Assembly (NCBI GenBank): GCA_020747015.1
Contig: JAGTJM010000061.1
Span: forward strand, 62,001-126,000
DNA length: 64,000 nt
Source: Pyrenochaeta sp. MPI-SDFR-AT-0127
Lineage: Eukaryota; Ascomycota; Dothideomycetes; Pleosporales; Cucurbitariaceae
Direction of reading: 5' to 3'
Position 1 is the first letter of the stretch; each line of letters starts with the position of its first letter. The translations under genes were made by a program, and so were the position numbers. Below the pieces are notes generated by a model, which was not told the origin of the DNA, made no database searches, and worked only from the letters and a program-made list of their open reading frames with translations. Below are positions 12,184 through 23,382 of the stretch, one piece after another.

Positions 12184-13344
12184 CTAAATTCCGTATGTAA
12201 CCTTCAACCTCCGATCAAGGTGCTCCTTTGCCGTCAAGACTTTATGTTTCTCGTCCTCGCCTAAGCCTAGTCGCTTTCTTTGACTCTCTAATTCATCCTT
12301 GCCTCCTTCCCCGAAGTCGATAATGACCTTGCTCGACACAGGTTCTAGTTTGACATGGTCTAATGGGTGACAAAAATACGCCATACTATATCTCTCCTCA
12401 CCACCACTAAAGGCAACACGATGTACGGTGCTCTTCAACATGCCGTTGGTCCAGAAGCTAAGCAAGTCGCCAATGTTTACAAGTATTGGCGGCTCGGCAA
12501 GTTGCTTGTGGTCCGGATTTACTGGGACTGTGACCCATCCTCCATCTGTTAGCAACTCCAATCCGGGCTGTCCTGGTAATCTGAACAATAGTGTTATACT
12601 CCCATAATCTGAATGCGCACCAGCTCTTATACTTTCTTCATTACCCCCTCTACTATTGGCTTTTGGGTAGTAAAGCATCCGGAATATAGTGCCAGATTCT
12701 CCGCGAGACTGGTCGTGGCGAGACGAAAAGTATTCAGTATCTGGAACTGCGAGGGCTGTTCCGAGAAGCGACAGGATAGAAGTACAAAGCTTATGGCAAG
12801 ATTTTTGGAAACGGAATATCAAGTCTTGCTGCATAGACAGAGGCTTGGGTAGAGGCTGTGCCGTGGGCTGCGGTGGAGCAATATTGAATGCTTCCTTCGG
12901 GTCACCTTGCTGTATCAAATCAGTAAATAATGGTGAGTTTGGCGCAATCAGAGTACGAAAGAAGATAGCTGTTTTGAAATGCCATGGTCCTACCTTTTGT
13001 CCTTCAGGATCCAGTGATTCGCCCTGCATGGATACCCAGCCGCGGTTTAAGCCGCCTGCTTTGTCGGAGTGAATTGCGTACTCCTCTTTCTGTGCCAGAG
13101 GGGACTGGAAAAATTCATGCGACTACTAGAGTCAGCAATGTGTCAACGAAATGGAAGGGTTTGGCGGCCTCACCAGTCTGAACATGTCACGGATGTCTTT
13201 GGGTGGGATGGTAACGCCATCGTTCTGAATGAAGAGAAAGCCATGAGTGCTTGCCGCATTGAGGACTTGACGAGCAGTTTCTTCCGATGGCTGAGAGATA
13301 TCAATGATTGGTATCGCGTTCCGAGATGCCTCATCAATAGACAT
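12184..13344 (-). CDS. 2-oxoglutarate/Fe(II) oxygenase, isopenicillin-N-synthase-like
   Basis: Non-haem iron dioxygenase of the IPNS/ACC-oxidase superfamily; substrate unknown. Exons 13344-13174, 13122-12994 and 12909-12184 give 341 residues, the usual family length. The N-terminal DIOX block (IPIIDIS) is followed by the conserved QGDPKEAFNI segment. The iron ligands are visible as HSD (in AHSDYGS) and His in STVHRVAF, with the co-substrate Arg in the RYSMAYF segment. Intron 2 (84 nt, 12910-12993) is a multiple of three without a stop and would insert 28 unconserved residues just before QGDPKEAFN if retained. Intron 1 uses the second of two adjacent TAG acceptors, because the first would put a stop codon at the junction. 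The gene converges on the BRCT gene, with only 136 nt between stop codons. Confidence 0.88.
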
Positions 13345-14607
13345 TTCCAATGATGCCAGACGGGGAATCCGCAGAAAGTCCAAAGCGGGGAGGGCAATGA
13401 GCGTTGGCCGGCGAAGGCAGTATTTTTGAGCTAGACAATTAGTTGATATCTGCCAGCCTTGGTATGCTGGAGATTCAGGTGCAACATATCTACTGGCGAG
13501 AAGTTGCACAAGAACTACGTAAGCGAGCCACGAACTAGCAACACCTTATCTCACTAGTTGGTAGCGGATCTCGTGCGCTAAAATAACCGGCATACAAGAC
13601 ACTTGCGCAACACCACTGCAAGGAAGCGTAAGGACGGACACCATGGCGTAGCACTTGAAAATTAAGTTATATATATCAGATCTGTGCCTTGGTATCATTT
13701 AGGACGTCTATGCTAGCTTATAAAAACGGTATGTTGGGTTGTGTTGAGGTAGGCGCACAGTCTCTTATTCCCACTTATTCCAAAGTACGAGTGAGTGGTG
13801 AGCCCAGGCCAGATTGGACGGCACTTGTACGGCCCTTGGCAGCACGAGGAGCGTGAAGGTGAACTGAGGGGAACTGTTTGTCGTGGAACCTCGTTACATG
13901 TGGCGCCATGCTGTCACGCTCTAAACCCCGTGAAGGCGCCTCTCAAGATGGCCATTCTATCCTAACCAGCATAAACACCCTCCTGAACAACCTCAGACCT
14001 CCGAAACCAGTATGGACGGGTGTCAGATGAGGCAGGACATTTGCAGGGAGCCGGATTGCAGGGAGGTGGACGAGATGAATGACTACAGGAATAAGACAAT
14101 GACACAGATATTCACGAATGAAAACAACGCAGGAAGATGCAGGTGTGAATTGCCGTGTTTGGATGATGATAATGATAACAATGTTGAAGGTGTATGTTTA
14201 AGCAATCGGCCCATGAAGAGTAGCCAAAAAGTAGCCTGTCAGCCACTTCAACATGTGCAAGATGTGCAGAAAGTGTAGTGGATTCATGGATTGAGCGTTG
14301 CTTAAATACCTCCCTCCACTTGTGCATGTGGCAGCTGTTTGTTCTTTGTAGAATCTTGAAGCCGTGGTGATGATTTGTCAGATCTGACAAAGCATCTTGA
14401 CTCGTGTAGTCAAAGAAGCTCGAGTGTCTTAATGCGAGTGTTTGGAGCTCCAATAACACCCCGCGATCAACACTGCCAAATCGCTCTTTAGACACGGGCG
14501 GGCTCTTGTCTTTTCTTCTATAGCGGCGCCGTGCTGCTTCAAGTTCTTTCCCCCGCCATCTCTCCACATATTGTTTCTGCCCCGGTCACTCGTCCGCAGC
14601 ACCAGCG
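13345..14607. other. Divergent promoter region
   Basis: About 1.26 kb between the 2OG oxygenase and MKT1 starts. Two short frames occur (14012-14278 plus, 14112-14567 minus) that overlap each other and lack domains or introns. No gene supported. Confidence 0.5.
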
Positions 14608-17052
14608 ATGATCCGCGACTTCGTGCAATGGACGGCCACGTTCGGCGAGACAAGCGACCTCGAGCAACTTAGTGGTTGTCGCGTGGGCATCGAAGCCGCC
14701 GAGTACCTCAGCCAACGCATTCTCAACCACCCTCGAGCCAAAGAGCCGCTCGTCCCCGCGCTTGGAGGCCTTCCATTAGCCTTGACGCAACACATTGAGG
14801 CAGACTTGAGCGCATTTCGGGCAGCCGATATTGAGCCTTGGTTCATTTTTAGTGGACTGGATATCACAAAACAGGACAACCCATTCCAGCAGAAGCAGGA
14901 CGAGGCCACGGTGAATGCCAATGCGTGGAATCTGTACGACAGCCACCAGGCCGAAGCTTCGGTCGCCAAGTTTGGCGAGTCAAGTAGGGACAATGACATT
15001 GCGAGGGAATTGGGTAAATAGCTGACGCTGACCAGCATACGTCACACCAGAGGATCTCTTCCGTGCACTCCAGGCGATACTCACTCAGCAAAACGTTCGC
15101 TTCCAGGTCGCGCCGTACAGTGCGTGGGCTCAGGTAACAGGAGCAGCACCCCCTAGACTTTCGGTCGTTAATTCCGCATAGTTGGCATACCTTGAGAAGT
15201 CCAAGTTTGTTCAGGCTATTTCTGGCGCTTCCGACATACTCCTCTTCGACTGCGACAAGGTTATAACCTCGTGGGACTTCGAAGAGAAGCAGTTCCGCTA
15301 CACAAGGCGGGAGAAATGCTTCGCAGATCTCGAGAAGTTTGCAGGCAATGTGAGAATTACGGAAGATATTTTTGTCGACACATGCATTCTCGCTGGGACC
15401 CCGTTTCTCCCGACTCTCCCCAACCTTACTTCGCCGAATCGATCTGAGCTCCTTAAACCATATGGCGCCATCAAAATGATTATGAGCAATGGCAAGACAG
15501 GCTACTCGGTGGTTGTCAATAACCACGATGACCCGCGGTTCAAGCAGCTCAACTATGTGGACCGTTACCGGAAAGCACGGTTGGCGGTCAAAAATCACCC
15601 TGTCTATACCGAGGACGGAAAGATTGAGCCTTTGAATCTGAGTCAATTGCCCAATGATGCAGTACAGTATTTGGGCCAGCGACTTCCAGACGAACTATTC
15701 CACTACATGTCGAGAGGCCTAATCAGCCCGCGGATTCTTCAATGGCGCACTACTTGCGAAGTATTCGAAGTGCCTCCCATGGACGGAGGAGAGTCTCCCG
15801 AGTATAAAACTCTTGTCAGCTCCAAGCTTATCCCCCTACGGACATCAGCCATCAACCTCCTCTCAAGCATTCTGCACAACTGGTACCGGCATAAGGATCT
15901 GGTCCAGAGATGCTGGTTTACGGACTCTAGTGCAAAACCCCAAGAGAACACCATACGCGTAGAAAGACAGTCAGAAACGCCGACCCTGGTGGATACATGG
16001 AATGTGAAGGAGGCCACCTTTAGAGATGTTGTCTCGCAGCATAAGGTAGGTTGAGTAATGGTCTTTTTGTTGCCAAGTATTGACCATCATTAGGGGTACG
16101 GCCATCTCGGCTCGGCAATCCTATCTCTAGAGAAGCCTGACTTTGCTGCAAAGACAATCGCAAAGAAGGATACTAAGAACGTACTATCTACAACCGATGA
16201 GATTCTATACAACTCAATATGGAGGTTCCTCGCTTTACGAGAGTACGTGGACACAGGCCACAACTTGACGCAGTGGGGAAAGGTTCTCGCCAAAGTCATC
16301 ACTGGCCTCAATGGCAAGCCAGAGCTTGAAGAAGCCGCCGTGTTAGCTGTAGAACTACTGCGGCTTGGCCTTCTCACCGCCGATATCAACATGTTTCCTG
16401 CATACAACGGGGCCCCTATGCGCGGTAATAGTGAGTGCACCTACTTGAAATCGACAATGGAAGTTGCTGACATTTTACAGCCAAAGATCAGAACTCAAAC
16501 ATGCTCATATCGCGCGTTGCTGGTCTCGGAATTCTGCACCATAAACCCATTGGGTTCACAGGTCCGTTGAGCCAGCACCTCCTAGGATACAATTCAATTA
16601 TCGAGGTTGTCCGCCAGACGCTGCGCGACCTGATCGAAGTGACTTCCACACACATGTTCTTAACCGGTTGCTGCAACCGACATACAGACTTGTCTTCGAT
16701 TGCTATGAAGTACGGCTCTCTTCCCAGTTCAACCTAGATATGCTGATCGAAAACTAGACTACCTTTCCTCCTCCCAAATAACTGCGCGCTCAGCATCGCG
16801 GTGAAGTCCTACCTCGATGAGCTACTTAGCAATGATGCGGACCCAACTTCCCCCCAAACCAAAGTACGTGTCATTGAAACAGCATCGAAGCGGTACTTTC
16901 CGCAATCGATAGACTTCTCCGGCGATCTTGAGACCGCTTTCAAGTTGTGGGATGCTGTATACGATGGCGTCAAAAACGGAGGCGGTGTCGTACCTGAGGC
17001 GAACAAAAAATTATGGGGTGAGACGAACGAGTGGCTGGCTGCTCGACGGTAA
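14608..17052 (+). CDS. MKT1: Mkt1-like XPG-domain post-transcriptional regulator
   Basis: Cytoplasmic regulator which in yeast binds Pbp1 and promotes translation or stability of specific mRNAs; it has an XPG/FEN1-like nuclease fold that is thought inactive. Exons 14608-14983, 15036-15133, 15182-16045, 16094-16430, 16481-16709 and 16758-17052 sum to 2199 nt (732 residues). The N-terminal XPG-N-like part (residues 1-125) is followed by the XPG-I-like segment (LAYLEKS, then DILLFDCDKV near 180). The Mkt1 C-terminal domains follow: LYNSIWRFLALREY, GFTGPLSQHLLGYN, and LPFLLPNNCALSIAVKSYLDE near the end. All five introns are about 48-52 nt with CTGAC-like branch sites. The terminal exon encodes the last 98 codons. 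Orthology inferred from the domain order and these blocks. Confidence 0.9.
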
Positions 17053-17267
17053 ATCATGTTTAGCACTTGGCCGCTGGGATGCTGCGGATGGGGAACATCA
17101 TGGAAATAGTGGGCTGCGACCCTTTTCAGATAGTGTGAGCTGGCAAAATCATGCCCTTTACATGTGATCGCTCCAGGCCTTAACTAACTTCAAAGCATTT
17201 TAAATGCAAATTGTGCGCAACGAAGTTGTGCACCAAGTCGCTCCGTTGACTCTTCAGGCAGTGATGT

Positions 17268-17891
17268 TCATATTTTGGCCTTTTCTTTGGTACCATTTCT
17301 TGATTCGACAAATATCTTGTCAAAATTGAACTCGTTCATCCTCCCCCCGGGCTTCGTCCCTGTGAGTTTCCATTCTCCGTCAATCTTCTTGTAGTAGTGC
17401 TCCATTAGCGTGAGACCATGTCCAATGGCTTCTGTTTCTTTCTTCTCGAGTGTTTTGTACCTCCTGTACTCTGTTCGTATCTAGACCCAGATGTCAGCGG
17501 ACATCAACGCATTCCTCTAGATATACTCTCCGCCTTGACTCATACAAGTGTTTATCTGTCTGTTCTGAGAAGTCTTGATAAGTCTTGATGAACGTACCTG
17601 ATGAAACCCAGTCACACTATCGGGCCCCGTGCGATCATACTTGCTTCCGCCGATGTGATGTATACAATCCACAATTCCGCCCAGCCTATTTGGATTATCA
17701 GAGAGCTTCATGAAAGCGGCACGGGTCATAGTGATAGGCTTTTGACCAAATGCGTCGGAGTAGTCGAGGGTCACGGAAGGACCCAAGATGGCGGCGAGCC
17801 GGTCAAACTGCTTAGAATCGTAGCTATCTGCCCATTCAAAGGTGATGCGGCTGAGTGCCAGGTACTCTTCGAACGTAATATCATTGCCCAT
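17268..17891 (-). CDS. Scytalone-dehydratase-like enzyme (SnoaL fold)
   Basis: Small cone-fold dehydratase. Family members act in DHN-melanin synthesis, and paralogues (for example MdpB in monodictyphenone synthesis) dehydrate anthraquinone intermediates. Exons 17891-17598 and 17480-17268 give 168 residues, close to the ~172 of scytalone dehydratase. Conserved features include the EWADSYDSK helix with the catalytic Tyr and Asp, the LDY Tyr, the His in HHIGG, the GFHQ-IR junction, GHG (catalytic His position), YYKKIDGEWKL and the C-terminal FNFDKIF. The single intron (117 nt) is longer than most here and sits at the HQ/IR junction. A melanin role is possible but the divergence and the neighbouring questin-oxidase-like gene favour a tailoring role in another polyketide pathway. 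Confidence 0.86.
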
Positions 17892-18460
17892 TGTACTCTA
17901 TCTTGAGTTCTCCGCGTTTGACAGGGTGGCAATGGTATGGTGTTAAGGAGATGGACTTTAGCTCCAGAAACGACCCCTCACCTCTTTTGGTCCTTCAAGG
18001 AGTAGTTTGCACACAATTTCGTAAATAAGTGTCAATGCGCACGGAATTGCACATGAAATTCAGCGTTCACGGTCACTCTTCTCAAGTTGTCCTTGCCACA
18101 CCGGCTCCCACAACTACACGTCTAGTATTTGTCCTCTGCCACTTTTCAGTTTTGCTCAACCTCCTCCCAGATGCTGATTAACGTGTTAAATTCAATGCTT
18201 GGGGTCTTCATGTGACAGGTTGTGCGTCGCTCAACATCATGCATTTACCGAGGATTCACTCAGTGTGGGGAAGGCGGGGGATCAGCAACCGGGTTGTCGA
18301 TGCTTGCGCTAAAGCTTGCTAAGATACGGGTGTGATGCGCTCAGACATGAGAGCTTGTAGATTGTCAGTTTTTCATGTAAATATTGATCGTCTGGAATGG
18401 GCTTCAACGAGACACATCTAGACTGAGCAACAGAGAATCATATCGCCCTATTGCCTCAAG
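17892..18460. other. Divergent promoter between dehydratase-like and questin-oxidase-like genes
   Basis: The 569 nt between these two head-to-head genes holds no open frame of note. The arrangement would allow co-regulation of the pair; no specific operator was identified. Confidence 0.5.
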
Positions 18461-20018
18461 ATGTCGAGACCCATCCGCGACTCATTGCTTGAAGCCACCC
18501 CATACAATATTCGATTCTCAGCGACCAGTCCCAGAGGTTTCGCACATGTAAATGAATTGGCGGAGGAGAGTGCGGATAAAGCGTCGAAGCTACTGATGCT
18601 GAACCATGCGAAGTATCACACTTTGTTCAATGAGGTTGGCCTACACAGTGCGTTGTTTCTTGTCCACTGTACCGCCAATCCTGACCTGATGTTGAATAGA
18701 TCATATCGTGCACCACCTATGCTCAATCTTCGATCTCGGTGCTTCACCATCAGAGCTTGAGGCTGCTTACAATTTGAACAAGAACTACCAATTACCACAG
18801 TATGGCCACGATGTCGATGTTACCCGGAAGCTGAGCGACGCAGCATTCTTCAGTAGTTGTCTTGGCAATACGGAGAGATATATAAATTATCTTCACTTTT
18901 TCCAAGATGAGATTGCTCGTCGAGGAGTCGCAGACGTGGTGCGAGAATACGTGTTCATGGGAGACGAACGCGCAGATGACATACTTGGGCGGATGTACTC
19001 AGGTATGATACTCAAGAACGGAAGAAGCACGACTGAATAGCTTCCAGGCTTTGAACACCCAATACTCCATCTAGGTTTCGCTATTGAGTTTAGCCAACCA
19101 TGTCTCGTCGCCGAGAGTCTCGCATCGGCCTGTGTTCACGATACATGGCCCCTAGATGACTTTCTTGCAATCGAGAAGTTCATTTCCTTGAATGTACATA
19201 CACCTCGAAAATCCATGTTCGAAGTACTCGAAGCATTAAGATCTGATCCTCGCATCGCCGCAGCAGCAAAAAGAGGCAACGCCCCAAATCGCGTTACTGA
19301 TGCCCTTCTCAAGCACGCTGCACTGGTCATCGTCCCCATTCTCGCGCAATGGAGAGTGAACCCAACGATGGAAGACATCAAATACAGGATGGCAGAGATG
19401 ACAAATATCTGTGCCTTTCTATCTGGAGCAGCGCAGAGCCCAAAGAAGCAAGTCAGTATTGACTTCTTCATGATGCACTCCACGAATTTAAGTGTCTTTT
19501 ACCCAGTTTTTATGCAATTAGATTGGTTGAGCCTAGAGCAGCGCGCAAGATTGTTAACGTGGAAGGGATGGATGGACCTTATTATGTACGCGGCCTGTGG
19601 ATGCCCAGAATTGTATTACAACCGGATAGCTTATTACAGGCCGAAAGTTCCTGGACCCTGGAGTGACATCATCGCGAGAGCAACGATGTATCCGGATGAT
19701 GGACATACGGCAAAGTTGATCCGAGCCCTTATCAATGCTGAGAGAGTATCTGGACCCTACATTGCAAGTTCGAGCCCAAGTTTTCCCCTGAGGAAGGATG
19801 ACTTTCTACAGATAGCACATATGGCCATGGACTCTGTGGAACGTATGCTTGAACCAGAGTATAAGCTACCAGAGACTACAGAAAAGTTCTACATTGAGAA
19901 ATTGGGCATGGACATAGAGGCTGTGAAGATCGTGTGTCGTTTTGTCAGATGGTGTGGTGTGGAGGGAGCTTGGGAGGATGTTCCAGGACTTGAGGAGGAA
20001 GAGAAGGCAAGGTTGTAA
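18461..20018 (+). CDS. Questin-oxidase-like protein (DUF4243, AflY/MdpL-type)
   Basis: Member of the questin-oxidase-like family, whose characterised members catalyse Baeyer-Villiger-type ring opening of anthraquinones or related polyketides. Exons 18461-18647, 18700-19002 and 19048-20018 give 486 residues, normal for the family. Recognisable blocks: HAKYHTLFNEVG and HNHIVHHLCSIFDLGAS near the N-terminus, YINYLHFFQDE, GFEHPILHLGFAIEF in the middle (several His that recur in this family), and the C-terminal FVRWCGVEGAWEDVPGLEEE block. Introns (52 and 45 nt) split a codon inside HN-HIV and the Gly of SG-FEHP. It is head-to-head with the scytalone-dehydratase-like gene, a combination also known from monodictyphenone-type clusters. 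Substrate is not deducible here. Confidence 0.88.
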
Positions 20019-20698
20019 GAAAATGTGCGAAACGTTCGAATCGATATGGTCTAGGCTGCACTTGGCGCCACCGATGTACTCTGTAATATCGAACCAAAAT
20101 GATGCCATCACAGATACGATGAGAGGGCAGGTGTTAATTTTGTAAGGGACCAAGCAAAATGGGGTAATAATACAAGGTTTAGTGATTAATCTGGTAATTT
20201 TCGAGGTATACAGCAGCTGTACCTTTCCTCATAGTGACTTGATGACGTTGAGGTTATCAAGTTGTGAAAGAACCTTGTGCGAACATTGATCATGCGTTAT
20301 TACCGCACCCACTAAAAGCTCCTTCTAAAGTGGCAATCATGAGTATGTCTTATTTCCGCATGTCTTTGCACATGCTATCCAATTTCTTCTGTGAATGGCT
20401 GATCCCGCCAATTTGCGCAATTCCACCCCCACATGTCGTGGAGCCAACCCCGCAACACCATATTCTGCTAACAAAATCACCATGAATGACCAACAGGAGT
20501 CGAGGACAGTACATTGCACCACCTTTGAACATGCAATGCCAGCACAATCCATGCAATGATGCGACATCTGGTGTCTCGCTCGTGCGATTTCGATAGCTCA
20601 GATGGTTCTCGAAAATAATCATATATAGGAACCTTACCACACTCATAATACACTGCCTTGAAGCTGAACCATTCCATATCACTCAGTCAAACAGCATC
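20019..20698. other. Intergenic region
   Basis: The 680 nt hold the 3' flank of the questin-oxidase-like gene and the promoter of the TauD-type gene. Short overlapping frames on the minus strand have no domain. No gene seen. Confidence 0.5.
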
Positions 20699-21903
20699 AT
20701 GGCCACCGAGACTCTTACAGCTCAAGTTCAAAGCACTGATACTTCTGATACTCCAGTTCAGTCCCAATATCCTCGCGAGCCCCTTCAGTTGACGGGTGCC
20801 CTGGAAGAATACGAGGCATTTGACGTGACACCAGTCATTGGTCGTGAATTTAAGGATGTGAACTTGAAGGAATGGCTTCGAGCACCCAATTCTGATGACC
20901 TTATACGGGATCTTGCTATCACGAGTAAGACACTTTGTTTTTCCAAGATACAGTATAGTTCTAACGCTGAAGAGTCTCCCAGCGGGGCGTGGTGTTTTTC
21001 CGCAAACAAGATGACCTCGATAACGATCTTCAAAAAGAATTGGCTCAGCGACTAGGAGAGCTTTCCGGAAAACCGGCGACCTCGAAGCTCCATATTCACC
21101 CAGTCAGCAATTCCGGGCGCCGTTTAGGAGGAAAGGATGATGAGATTAGCGTCATCAGCTCTGAACAGGCAAAAGAGATCTACAAGGACCGTCTTGTCAA
21201 TTTTTCAGGCAAAAAGCAGAGTGCAAAAGGGGGATGGCACAGTGATATCACCTTCGAACCGATTCCCAGCGATTATGCACTTTTGAGGTTGACCGAACTT
21301 CCTAAGACTGGCGGAGGTAACTAAGTATGGGCGCAGAAACCCAGTTTCAACAGCTAACAAATGACAGACACCCTATGGGCTTCTGGATATGAGTTGTACG
21401 ACCGCTTGTCGGAACCTTATCAAAAATTCTTTGAGGCCCTCACAGCAACATATGCACAACCAGAGTTCAATCGTGCCGCCAAAGAAAACAACTTCGAGCT
21501 CTACTCAAAGCCTCGAGGGGCCCCAGAGAACATTGGTCATGAATTGACTGCAATCCATCCTGTAATCCGTACCAACCCTGTGACCGGCTGGAAGTCCATA
21601 TTCGGCGTCGGCCACCACGTCCAGTATATCAACGGCCTGACCAAGGAAGAGAGCAAACGTACACTGGACTGGTTTGTTCAATTGATAACAGAAAACCATG
21701 ATCTACAGATTAGGCACAGATGGCAGAATCCTAATGACTTGGCAATTTGGGATAACAGGAGTGTGTACCACACTGCCACCTATGATTATGCGGGGCTAGG
21801 GGCAAGGACTGGACAGCGGGCGGTAAGCTTGGGGGAAAAGCCATATCTGGATCCAAAAAGCTCGTCAAGGCGCGAAGCTCTGGGGCTAAACGATGTAGAG
21901 TAG
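20699..21903 (+). CDS. TauD/TfdA-family 2-oxoglutarate dioxygenase
   Basis: Fe(II)/2OG dioxygenase of the TauD/TfdA family. Characterised fungal relatives (Jlp1) hydroxylate sulfonates to release sulfite, but many members act in secondary metabolism. Exons 20699-20924, 20975-21316 and 21368-21903 give 367 residues. Seen in order: ITISQRGVVFFRKQDD core strand, the first two iron ligands in GGWHSDITFEP, TGGDTLWASGYELYDRLS, the GVGHHVQYINGL segment, the third iron-ligand His in SVYHTATYDY, and a downstream Arg for 2OG binding. Both introns are ~50 nt and split codons inside conserved blocks, which supports the model. Whether it acts on taurine-like sulfonates or with the neighbouring polyketide-type enzymes cannot be told from the sequence. 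Confidence 0.9.
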
Positions 21904-23382
21904 TTGCCTACCTCACAAGTTTGTAAATCAAAATCGAAGTGAGAAAGATCTTGAGCCACCATATTCATACATGTAAAATATGCAAAACTACACGTTGCCA
22001 TCATGGACTACCTCCACGTGTACCATCGTAAACAACATTTTGAATATGGCAGAGACCTCTGACGGCTTCCAGTTTACACTTCGCGTGCCTAAATATTGTT
22101 GTCTGGGTCCTTGAGACTCACGTATGCACAGAGTACAGGGATAATATTAAGTAAAATGGAAGATGGAAGCCTGTGATGCCATATTGAATAGGCTTAATAT
22201 TTTGATATTTTGATGTACGCTTGAACAACTGCCACAACTATAACAATTACCAAAATGCAATTGAGTTAAACAGATAAAGCTAGATCACAACCACTTCACA
22301 GAAAACCTTGTAAAGTCTCCTTGAATGTTATATACCGTCAAAATTACCGATATAGTGCCAAATAATTACATTTTGGACCATCTTGTGGTGACAGTGCTTG
22401 TCTGTTTCATGGCTTACTTGGAGCTACGTTCGGAGTGGCGTAGCTAGCTTCACGTTTTGCGATAGTGGGTTGACGACATGCCCCACGATATGGGAACCCA
22501 GATATGAACGTCATGGATAACAACTCTCGAGTCATCCAATATCTACCTGAATAGTCACAGTTGGTCGGAAAATCCTCGGTTACGCATCTGCTTGACCCGA
22601 CGCTAAGCCAAGGTGCCTGACGCAATTCTCTCAAAGTTGACGTGCCAGCATGGGTGCATTATCGTTATCGTACATTTGAATTGACAATTTCAATGTATCA
22701 GAGATTAATTAGCCTCTAATAGAGGGGTCTATCGATCGAATTGATCCATGGCCGAGAGAGGCTACACTTTGATCAACCAGGTTTTCCCTGGGCCTTATTC
22801 ACTCATGTTGGACACACAATATCTACTGATAGCATTTAGCAGGTAAGTGTCATTAGTACTAATAAGTTATTGTTCTTCAATCAAATTGTTACAGCATGAA
22901 CTTTCAACAATAAACTAAAGTATTGCGCTTAAGGCTTTACTTGGAGTATACGCTACACATCCACTAAGGCATGGCTCCAGCAACCCGTGGGGGAAAATAC
23001 TTAGCCAAGCCAACCAGAACGCCGCCCAGGCTTCTCAACCCTGTTGGCGGGTTTCGCTCAGCTGTTTTCGCCTTGACAAGATAGTTTCCTCTAGACTCCT
23101 GTCCAATAGCGGAGCTGGTCATGCTTATCTGTGGTCTTGAAAGGCAAGACTTTCGGCTGCTCGGGCTTTGTTTAGACAGCACACGAACTTCTAGCTAATG
23201 ATGTTGTCAACTACAAGCAATGTTGCACCATATTTAGTTGCATATCTCAAAATTCAGCATCTCCGGTTCCTCATAAGATCTCCTGGGAGACGTTGAACTC
23301 GGTCTCCAGTCACCTGGTCTTAATTACTTTATGTTAGCAAACGATTACGAGACAACAATCCTGTCCTCGAATCATCACAGAC
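21904..23382. other. AT-rich intergenic region with a small spliced candidate
   Basis: About 1.5 kb between the dioxygenase and the MFS transporter. The 22.1-22.4 kb part is notably AT-rich. The only structured element I see is the candidate spliced mini-gene at 22748-22913; remaining short frames look like chance. Confidence 0.45.
22748..22913 (+). other. Candidate small spliced gene or transcript (37 codons)
   Basis: An ATG at 22748 opens 95 nt of coding frame ending at a GTAAGT donor (22843). The 52-nt intron contains TACTAAT, a match to the yeast-type branch consensus, and ends TTGTTACAG at 22894. The second exon continues in frame for MNFQQ and a TAA at 22911-22913. No domain is recognised. 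The intron signals are better than those of many real introns in this window, but the protein is very short. It could be a small peptide gene, a non-coding RNA, or the relic of a decayed gene. Confidence 0.3.

Noticed and set aside
14112..14567. 151-codon minus-strand frame upstream of MKT1
   Set aside because: No domain, composition like random sequence, overlaps the presumed promoter and leader, and conflicts with another frame on the plus strand.
17268..17891. Suspected one-base frameshift in exon 2 of the scytalone-dehydratase-like gene
   Set aside because: On recount of the bases the frame is intact: exon 2 is 213 nt and joins exon 1 in phase 0 at the HQ/IR junction. The suspicion came from a misread base.
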